7,115 bases of DNA, taken from assembly GCA_016793525.1 (NCBI GenBank), contig JAEUJT010000402.1:1-7115 (forward strand), read 5' to 3'. This document shows, piece after piece, positions 1-6,700 of this stretch. The notes beneath the pieces were generated by a model. That model was not told the origin of the DNA, ran no database searches, and saw only the letters and a program-made list of their open reading frames with translations. The position numbers and the translations under genes are program-made. This stretch comes from Archangium sp. (GTDB taxonomy: Bacteria; Myxococcota; Myxococcia; Myxococcales; Myxococcaceae). Every line of letters begins with the position of its first letter. Within the stretch, counting starts at the first letter, position 1.

Positions 1-1133
1 CCGACGCGATGAAGGCCCGCGGCACCGACGTTCGCGTCGTCAAAGACACCAAGGTCAACGACACCATCACCACCAAAGATGCGCGCGGCGTCTCCGTCAC
101 CCACGACCTGGCGACGCCAGAGGGGGCGATGTCGTTCGCGCTTACCCTCGGCCTCCCGTCTGAGCAGACCCAGAAGATCGCCAACGTGCTGACCAACCTG
201 GCCGGCACCGACATTCGCGACGAAGTGGCGCAGATGGCGCAGATGTGGGCTGTGGCCGAACGCGGCGGGCAGGCCCCCTCGCGCCTGGTGCTGTCGGGTC
301 ACCACGTCGGCTCCGCGGTGTACGGCGAAGAGAACGGCCGCCTCGAGTGGCCGCTCCTCGCCGGCCTGGCCGAGGCCATGCCCCGCGGCGCGCGCAGCGT
401 CGAAGATCTCCTCATCGCAGCCTGCTATTCCGGCGGCGAGTCGAGCATGGAGAAGTACCAGGCCATGTTCCCCAACCTGAAAACGGCTGTGGCGTACGCC
501 GGCAGCTCCCCAGGCGCCGCGTCGGGCGCCACCGTGCACCAGCAGCGCTGGGAAAAGGCCACCCGCGGCGCGCGAGACGACATTCAGCGCACCATCTTCG
601 ATAACTCGCGCAAAGGCGAAAACGTCACCGTGTGGACCAAGGCGCACGGCTACCAGAGCAACCAAGCGCCGCGGAGCATCGAAGACCTCCGCACCGATCA
701 GCAGCGTGGCCAGAGTACGTTCAACGACGCATTCAACGGCGCGCCCATCGCCAGCTCGCAGAGCGGCCCGGTGCGCGACTTCTACAACGCCACCCAGCGG
801 CTCATTCAGAACCCCACCACCCCGGCTGAAGAACGCGTCTCCCTCGAGGCCGTGCGCGATCAGACCATTCGCCTGCTGTACTACGCGCCGGTATCGAAGC
901 GCTTCGGTGAGGTCTACGGCGCCAAGGCCACCCAGGCGTTCACGGCGCTGGGCTTGCCCGCGCCCGACTTCAAGACGCTCTCGCGCGCCGACGCGTTGAC
1001 GGCCATCAAGTCGTTCCAAGACGCGCTCGCCGCCGCGCCACCGCCTCCTCCGGCCGCCGCCTCGAGCTTCGCGGGCACCCTCGAGCAGTTCAAGGCGCTC
1101 GACCCGAAGCTCATTCCCGATACGTGGGTGTGA
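1..1133 (+). CDS. Putative clan CD (caspase/CHAT-like) cysteine peptidase-fold protein, 5' partial
   Basis: I do not recognise a named family. The first ATG is at base 9, but the frame is open to the window edge and the 8 bases before it hold no ribosome site. The first residues also read like the inside of a domain, so the gene probably begins upstream. Numbered from that ATG (374 residues), a hydrophobic strand leads into SGHHVG (His98, His99). After about 40 residues a second strand leads into IAACYSGG (Cys139), then a third strand, VAYAGSSPG (162-170). A strand ending in His-Gly or similar, then a strand ending in Ala-Cys-x-Ser-Gly, is the signature of clan CD peptidases such as caspases, metacaspases, separase and CHAT. 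The catalytic assignment is inferred. The C-terminal half (about 185-340) looks helical, then a run of five prolines (344-348) precedes a short tail. No membrane segment is visible in this part. The stop TGA (1131-1133) lies 6 bases from the end of the convergent hydrolase gene. Confidence 0.8.
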   Translation, partial: DAMKARGTDVRVVKDTKVNDTITTKDARGVSVTHDLATPEGAMSFALTLGLPSEQTQKIANVLTNLAGTDIRDEVAQMAQMWAVAERGGQAPSRLVLSGHHVGSAVYGEENGRLEWPLLAGLAEAMPRGARSVEDLLIAACYSGGESSMEKYQAMFPNLKTAVAYAGSSPGAASGATVHQQRWEKATRGARDDIQRTIFDNSRKGENVTVWTKAHGYQSNQAPRSIEDLRTDQQRGQSTFNDAFNGAPIASSQSGPVRDFYNATQRLIQNPTTPAEERVSLEAVRDQTIRLLYYAPVSKRFGEVYGAKATQAFTALGLPAPDFKTLSRADALTAIKSFQDALAAAPPPPPAAASSFAGTLEQFKALDPKLIPDTWV

Positions 1134-1139
1134 GCGGCG

Positions 1140-1688
1140 TCACCGGCTGAGCGCAGCGACCAGCCACTCGGCGATGACGTCGGCCGCCTCGTTGAGGCGC
1201 CGCCCGGCCAAGCCATGGCCTGACTGTGGCACCACGTGCAGCGACACGTTCGCTTTCTTCGTCACGCACGCCTTGAGCACCTTCAACGGCCCGAGCGGGT
1301 CAGCTTCGTTCTGCACCACCAACGTCGGGCAGCGGAGCGCACGGAGCGCGGCCTCGTCGTCCGGCCGGCGCGTCCCCGGGGGACGAATGGGGAACCCCAC
1401 CAGCACCACCGCCCGCGCGCCGTGGGCCACGGCGTAGCGCGCCGCCACCCGCCCACCGAACGAGCGCCCGACCAGAAACGATTCGGCCGTCACCACGCCG
1501 AAGAGCGCCGCTTGCTCGCGTGCCAACCCCGGCGACGGGCGCCCGCGCGGGAGGGCCATTCGAAGGCCTGACAGCCCGCGCTCCTCAAGGGCGGCGGCGA
1601 TTCGAAGCAGCACCGGTTGATTCGCTGAGCCGTTGAAGCCAGGCAGCAGCACTCCATGGGGCGCCACCTCATTTCGCGCGCTGCGCAT
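1140..1688 (-). CDS. Alpha/beta hydrolase, TEX30/KANL3-like (dienelactone-hydrolase-like) family
   Basis: This 182-residue protein is a small alpha/beta hydrolase, likely cytoplasmic because no signal peptide or membrane helix is seen. An N-terminal strand and oxyanion-type loop, HGVLLPGFNGSANQ (11-24), come first. The nucleophile elbow GRSFGG has Ser76 as the nucleophile. The acid is probably Asp130 in VVQNEADPLG, and the base is His158 in QSGHGL. The full Ser-Asp-His triad is present, so an active esterase or related hydrolase is likely; the substrate cannot be read from sequence. The family is best matched by bacterial relatives of TEX30/KANL3 (about 200-220 residues), and this one is slightly short with no cap domain. 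The ATG at 1688-1686 is supported by GAGG 7 bases upstream. The gene is convergent with the upstream plus-strand gene and divergent from the glycosyltransferase gene, so it is probably transcribed alone. Confidence 0.9.
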   Translation of the reverse strand: MRSARNEVAPHGVLLPGFNGSANQPVLLRIAAALEERGLSGLRMALPRGRPSPGLAREQAALFGVVTAESFLVGRSFGGRVAARYAVAHGARAVVLVGFPIRPPGTRRPDDEAALRALRCPTLVVQNEADPLGPLKVLKACVTKKANVSLHVVPQSGHGLAGRRLNEAADVIAEWLVAALSR

Positions 1689-1695
1689 GGAACCG

Positions 1696-1699
1696 CCTC
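1696..1699 (-). promoter_or_regulatory. Shine-Dalgarno site of the hydrolase gene
   Basis: On the minus strand GAGG is followed by 7 bases and then the ATG at 1688-1686. This is the only clear Shine-Dalgarno sequence found at any start in the window, and it fixes the hydrolase start over an in-frame GTG 7 codons downstream. Confidence 0.6.
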
Positions 1700-1719
1700 A
1701 TGTCATAGTCCCGCCGCCC

Positions 1720-3711
1720 GTGAGTGAGCAGCCGCGCATTCTCTACTGCTGTTTCGACGTGGTCCCGGGCCCCTCGGCCGTGTCGCGCCGCCTCACCGAA
1801 TACATCAAGGGGGTCGGCCAGCGCTTCCAGGTGGTGGTGCTGTCCTTGAAGACGGCCGACAACTCCCACATTCAGAAGTACCACGGAGCGCGGCTGCTCC
1901 GGGTGCCGGTGGGGGCTGGAGACCTCCCCGCGCAGGCCCAGGCCTTCGATCGCGCGGTGCGGCGCCAGCTCGAGAGCGAAGAGTACGTGCTGGCCCATGT
2001 GTTCGACCCCTTCGGCGGTGCCCCCATCGTCGAGCGCGCGGCCGAGCTCGGGTACTCGGTGGTGTACGACGCCTGCACCTTCCCCTCGCTCGACTTGGCC
2101 ATGTCGGAGCCCGCGCTCGACCCGGCCTTCCTCGCCTCGGTGCGCGAGAAAGAGGCGCAGTGCATCGCCGGAGCGCAGCGCATCGTCACCGGGAGCGAGT
2201 TGGCCCGGCGCGCACTGGTCACCCGCGGCGCTCAGCCGAGCAACGTGAAGGTGCTCCGCGCGCCCATCGATCGCGCCCCCTTCACCTCCGAGGTCATGGG
2301 CCCGCCCAATTCAACGCCGATGACGTTGATGCACCTGGGCAGCGTGCACCCGTGGACCGGGCTCGATCGGGTCATCGACGCCATGGCGCAGATCCGCACC
2401 ACCGTCGACGTGCGGTTGAAGGTGGTGGGCGAGCTGTCTCCGGAGGTGGGCCCATCGCTCCGGGCGCGCATCGATGCGCACGGCTTGGCCGAGCGCGTCG
2501 AGATTCAGCCGCCGGTCGCACACGAAGACATTTTCAAGGTGCTTGCCTCGGCCGACGTCGGGCTGCTCAGCCTCGCCGACGTCGAGCGCAACCGGCTCGC
2601 TGGAGGGCCCCTCGCCCGCCTGGGTGAATACCTCGCGGCGGGTCGCCCGGTGTTGGCGGCTGATCTCCCGCTGGCCCGCGAGCTGGCGCCTCCGGGCGCC
2701 ACGGTGTTCTACGATGCCTCGGCCACCGCGAATCTCGCCGACGTCGTGGCCGCGCTGGCGAACGACGCGCAACGCCGGGTCGCGTTGGGCGCCGCCGCGC
2801 GAATGGCCTCTTCGCTGTGGGACGCCGGAGACGCCAGCCGCTCGCTGTTGGGCTACCTCGCCGAGCTCATCGGCGCCGGCTCCGACGAGGTGCTCGAGGT
2901 CGACTCCAACGACATCACCCAGTCCGGCCAGGCGCTCGACGATCGCGAGCCGACCCAGGGCGGCGCGGCGCCCTTCCGCAGCACCGACTCGGCCATCTCC
3001 GGCAGTGGGCCGAGCAAGGTGAAGACCGACCCGGCGATTCGCACCTCATCGGACTCGTCGACCGACGCCAACGCCCATGCTGGGCCGCCGCCGATCATGG
3101 GCGTGCCGCTGCGCGAGAACACGCCGCCCCCGCTCGTTTCGTCGCCAAGCGGACTGCACCATGCGCCGAGCGAGGGGAGTCGCAGTGCCGATGGCCTTCC
3201 GCCGCCGCTGGCCACGTCTCCGAGCGCGGTGTTCCGCGCGCCCGACAGCCTTCCACCGCCTCTCGTCACATCGCCGAGCGCGGTGCTCAGGGCGCCGAAC
3301 TCGGTGCCGCCTCCCCTGCCCACTCGGCCGGCCTCGGGGAGCTCCACCGCCCACGTCCCCTCGGCGTCGGCGGCCAGCGGGGTGTTTCCCGTTCCCTCAG
3401 CGCCATCGGGCGTCATGCGCACCGCGCCGCCACCGCTGCCCTCGTCGAGCGGGAGCGCGATCGTCGCGACGCCCAGTCGACCGTTGCCCGTGATCGCCGC
3501 GCCGCCAGTGCCCGCGCTGGAAGAGCCCGCGCCGGAACCGGAGCCGCTCGAAGAAGCCGACGTGCATGCGGTCGAGGCCGCGAATACCGCCACACCGCCC
3601 ACGTCTGCGCTCGACCCTTGGTTCGCGCAACTGGTGCACGGGTATTGCCCGCCCGAAGCGCATTCCTTCGCGCGCCATGTGCCGCCGACCACGATGCCTG
3701 GCAAGTCGTAA
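1720..3711 (+). CDS. GT4-type glycosyltransferase with long proline-rich C-terminal extension
   Basis: The 663-residue product (from GTG 1720) has two parts. Residues 5-385 form a GT-B fold. The N-terminal Rossmann half begins RILYCCFDVVPGPSAVSRRL. The C-terminal nucleotide-sugar half contains LMHLGSVHPWTGLDRVIDAM (203-222) and PLARLGEYLAAGRPVLAAD (297-315), typical of group 1 (GT4) transferases. Glu303 is the conserved second glutamate of the E-x7-E motif; the first is Gly295 here. Residues 388-630 are low-complexity and rich in Pro, Ser and Ala, with PPPL repeats. Residues 631-663 form a compact tail with an aromatic, LDPWFAQLVHGYC. No signal peptide or membrane helix is seen, so the enzyme is probably cytoplasmic; donor and acceptor are unknown. 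I chose GTG 1720 because the first beta strand starts five residues later. ATG 1687 is the alternative (MEPPHV...). An in-frame TTG at 1633 would run 56 bases into the divergent gene and is unlikely. No start has a clear ribosome site. The AglZ-like gene follows 67 bases after the TAA. Confidence 0.9.
   Translation: MSEQPRILYCCFDVVPGPSAVSRRLTEYIKGVGQRFQVVVLSLKTADNSHIQKYHGARLLRVPVGAGDLPAQAQAFDRAVRRQLESEEYVLAHVFDPFGGAPIVERAAELGYSVVYDACTFPSLDLAMSEPALDPAFLASVREKEAQCIAGAQRIVTGSELARRALVTRGAQPSNVKVLRAPIDRAPFTSEVMGPPNSTPMTLMHLGSVHPWTGLDRVIDAMAQIRTTVDVRLKVVGELSPEVGPSLRARIDAHGLAERVEIQPPVAHEDIFKVLASADVGLLSLADVERNRLAGGPLARLGEYLAAGRPVLAADLPLARELAPPGATVFYDASATANLADVVAALANDAQRRVALGAAARMASSLWDAGDASRSLLGYLAELIGAGSDEVLEVDSNDITQSGQALDDREPTQGGAAPFRSTDSAISGSGPSKVKTDPAIRTSSDSSTDANAHAGPPPIMGVPLRENTPPPLVSSPSGLHHAPSEGSRSADGLPPPLATSPSAVFRAPDSLPPPLVTSPSAVLRAPNSVPPPLPTRPASGSSTAHVPSASAASGVFPVPSAPSGVMRTAPPPLPSSSGSAIVATPSRPLPVIAAPPVPALEEPAPEPEPLEEADVHAVEAANTATPPTSALDPWFAQLVHGYCPPEAHSFARHVPPTTMPGKS
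3121..3327 (+). repeat. Degenerate 54-base (18-residue) PPPL repeats inside the glycosyltransferase tail
   Basis: Two adjacent copies, 3196-3249 (LPPPLATSPSAVFRAPDS) and 3250-3303 (LPPPLVTSPSAVLRAPNS), differ at only three residues. A diverged copy lies at 3121-3174 (TPPPLVSSPSGLHHAPSE), separated by 7 codons, and a partial copy starts at 3304 (VPPPLPTR). A fifth PPPL core occurs alone near 3427. Synonymous positions differ between the two close copies, which points to an older duplication kept at protein level. The likely role is a flexible linker or a multivalent proline-rich binding site. Confidence 0.8.
3610..3708 (+). other. Compact C-terminal tail motif of the glycosyltransferase
   Basis: Residues 631-663 follow about 240 disordered residues and regain an ordered-looking composition. 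They begin LDPWFAQLVHGYC and continue through CPPEAHSFARH to a Pro/Thr-rich end. The segment carries Trp, Phe and Tyr plus one Cys (643) and three His (640, 648, 653) in regular spacing. A short structured end behind a long linker usually serves as a docking or localisation motif; metal binding by the Cys and His is possible but unproven. Confidence 0.45.
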
Positions 3712-3760
3712 TACCGGGCTGTAGCGCGTTCGCGTTTCCCCCAAAACGACGGCGTCTCGG

Positions 3761-3772
3761 TATAGCGTACGC
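3761..3772 (+). promoter_or_regulatory. Candidate -10 element just before the AglZ-like start
   Basis: TATAGC (3761-3766) resembles a sigma-70 -10 hexamer and overlaps the perfect 8-base palindrome GCGTACGC (3765-3772). It lies 6 bases before an in-frame GTG (3773) and 12 bases before ATG 3779. No good -35 is seen at 16-18 bases, where the sequence is C-rich. No Shine-Dalgarno sequence precedes either start. If used, the transcript would be leaderless or nearly so. The rest of the 67-base gap (3712-3778) holds only a 5-bp CGTTT/AAACG inverted repeat (3733-3748) without a T run, so no convincing terminator separates the two genes. Confidence 0.3.
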
Positions 3773-3778
3773 GTGCCC

Positions 3779-6700
3779 ATGGAACGCCGCGTTCTCATCG
3801 TCGAAAGCCAGAATGACTTCGCCCTCACCATGGCCTCGGTGCTCAAGAGCGCCGGGTTCTCCGCGACCATGGCCGGCAACGCGAGCGACGCGCAGCGCGA
3901 GCTCGAGAAGCGCCGGCCCGACTTCGTGGTGTTGCGCGCTGAGCTGCCTGATCAGAGCGGCTTCGTGCTCTGCGGCACCATTCGCAAAGGCAAGTTCGGG
4001 CCGAACCTGCCCGTCATCCTCCTGTCCTCTGACGTCGGCGCCGAGGCGCTGCAGCAGCACGCTGCCACGCCCAACGCGGCCAACGCCTACCTCGCGATTC
4101 CCTTCGAAATGGGAGAGCTCACCCGCTTGAGCCAAGCCCTCGTGCCCCCTGGAAGCAGCCTGCCCGACGCCGACGACGTCGACGCGTCGCTCGACAACGC
4201 GCTCAGCGGCGCCCCTCCAGTCGAGGGCGCCAACCCGGCCGCCGCGCCGCCCCCGCTGCGAACCGCCGGGGGGCCGCCGCGCCTCCCCCGCCGCGAGCGA
4301 CGCAGCGCGCTGACCGACGAAGACAAGTCGTTCCTCGATCGGGCCTTCGCCTCCATCGCCGACCGCAAGGCCGAGCTGCTCGCCGAGTCGAAAGAGCTCC
4401 GCCGCGCCGCGCCCCGCCGCGACATGATGGGCACGCCGGAGGCGAAGATTCAGATCCTCCGAGACGAGCTGAAGATTCGCGAGGCGCAGATCGCGCGCAT
4501 CTCCGAGATCTGGAACGTGCGCGAGCGCGAGCTGCTCACCGTCGAAGATCGGGTGCAGGAAAAAGACGTCGAGGTCCAAGGCGTCAAGATGCAGCTCGAC
4601 GACTTCACCCGCCGGCTCAACGAAGCCCAGAACACGCTCGTCGAGAAAGAGCGCGAGCACGGCCGGCAGGTCGAAGATCTGCTGCTCCAGAAGTTCATCG
4701 GTGAGAAAGAAGTCATCGAAGTCGTCTCGGCCAAAGAGAAAGACATCAACGGCCTGCGGCGCGAGCTGAACAACAAAGACGAAGAGCTGACCCGGCGCAC
4801 CGGCGAGCTCGACCAGCAGCGCAAAGAGTTCGAGCAGCTCGAGAAAGACTTCCAGCTCGCGACCCTCGAGTTCGAGGTGAAAGAGAAGCAGCTCCACGAC
4901 GCCATCACCGGCCACACGACGGAGATCGCCGAGCAGAAGAGCGCCATTGAAGGCCTCACCAGCCAACTCGAGGGCACGGTCGCCGAGCGCAACGCGAAGT
5001 ACGCCGACTACGACGGCCAGGTCGCCGCGCTGACCCAGACCCTGCAGCAGACGCAGGTCGAGCGCGACACGAAGGTCGGAGAGCTCGAAAGCTCGCTCCG
5101 CCTCGCCACCGAGCGCGGCGATCGCGGTGAAGCCGAAGTCGCGCGTCTCGAGGGAGAGCTCGCCGACTCCAAGTCGAAGTCCGCCGAGGCCATCGGTTCT
5201 CGCGACGGCGAGATCGCCACGTTGCAGACGCAGCTCCAGGCGCTGGGCGAAGAGAAGGCCGAGTCCGAGGCCGAGCTCAACGAGAAGGTCGCGCAGCGCG
5301 AAGGCCGCATCTCGGCCCTCGAGACCGAGCTGGCCGAAACCGTCGAGCGCAAAGATCGCACCGAGGCCGAGCTGCAGTCGCAGATCCAGGAGCGGCTCGA
5401 GAAGATCGGCGAGCTCGAGGGCGAAGTCGAAGCCGTCAAGAGCGCCATGGCCGACCGCGAGGCCGAGCTCATGTCCGAGCTCGGAGATCTCGGCGCGGCG
5501 AAAGATCAGCTCGAAGAGAACCTCACGGCGCAGCTCGGCGCGGCCAACGCCGCCATTACGCTCCACCTCACCCGCATCGGCGAGCTCGAGGGCGAAAACG
5601 ACGCGCGGCAGCAGGCCATCGACGGGCTCGAGAAAGATCGCGCCGAGCGCGACGCGAACATCCTCGACCTCGAGACCAAGCTCGGCACCACCACCCAGAA
5701 CCTCGCCGACCGCGACGGTGAAGTGGCCGCGCTCAAGGAGACCCTCGAGGCGCGCAACGCCGAGGTCGAGACGCTCCAGGGCACGCTCGGCGCGCGCGAC
5801 GAGAGCATCGCCAAGCTCACCGGCACGCTCGACGCGACGCAGATCACCCTCAGCTCGACCCAGCAGCAGCTGAGCGAGACGCAGGGCGAGCTCGAGGCGA
5901 TGACCTCGGAGCAGGCCCACACCTCGGAGCAGCTGCAGACCTCCCAGACCGAGCTGGCCGCGGTGCGCACGGAGCGCGACGAGCGCAACAAAGAGCTCAG
6001 CGCCGCGCGCAACGAGATTCAGCGGGTCAGTGGCCTCCTCCGCCAGACCGAGACCGCGAAGGTGCAGCTCGAAGAGACGCTCAACGCCGAGCTCGGCCAA
6101 GTGCGCGCCCAGTTGTCGGAGACCACCGGCAACTACGAGGCCCTCACCGCCGAGCACCAGACGCTCACCGGCGAGCGCGACGAGCTGTCGGAGCGGCTCG
6201 AGGCCACCACGACCGACCTCGCCACCACCAAGCAGGCCCTGGGCGAGCGCGTGTCTGAAGTGACGCAGCTCAGCGCCCAGCTGGCCCACGCCGAAGACAC
6301 CAAGGCCAACCTCGACGAGCGCATCGCGACCCTCACCGAAGAATCGCAGCGCCGCGAAGAGCTGCTCCAGAACGACCTCGCCAACAAGTCGAAGGAGCTC
6401 GCCGACACCATTCGCAAGCTCACCACCCTCCAGCAGGAGAAGGTGCGGCAGATCGACATGCTGACGCGCGACGTCAACGGCAAGACGGAGCAGGTGAAGA
6501 GCCTCGAGCTCAAGCTCAAGTCGGTCTTCGACGAATCGAAGAAGAAGATCGACGAGCTCGGCCAGCGCGTGACGACCGTTTCAGGAGAACTCGAGGGCAC
6601 GAAGAAAGAGCTCGCCGAGCGCTCCGCCGCGCTGGAAAAGGCGGCCGAGTCGAGCAAGGCGCTGGCGCAGGAGCGCGACCAGGTCAAAGCCCAGGCGCAG

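Noticed and set aside
1120..1180. Bidirectional terminator between the convergent genes
   Set aside because: Only 6 bases separate the stop codons, and I found no convincing GC-rich hairpin with a T run on either strand nearby.
2853..3704. A 283-codon minus-strand frame, Gly/Ser-rich
   Set aside because: It is the antisense of the proline-rich tail (Pro codons read as Gly). The low-complexity product only reflects composition.
3733..3748. CGTTT/AAACG inverted repeat as a terminator after the glycosyltransferase gene
   Set aside because: The stem is only 5 bp and AT-rich, the loop is CCCCCA, and there is no following T tract.
2817..4130. A 437-codon plus-strand frame spanning the end of the glycosyltransferase and the start of the AglZ-like gene
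   Set aside because: It is Arg/Ala/Pro-rich and has no domain, and it crosses the boundary between two well-supported genes in another frame. This is a GC-rich shadow.
3413..6289. A 958-codon open frame on the minus strand, rich in Leu, Gly and Arg
   Set aside because: It is codon-aligned with the AglZ-like gene, so each GAG (Glu) reads as CTC (Leu). Antisense stops would need TTA, CTA or TCA codons, which this GC-rich gene almost never uses. The product is a mirror of the coiled coil and matches no recognisable domain.
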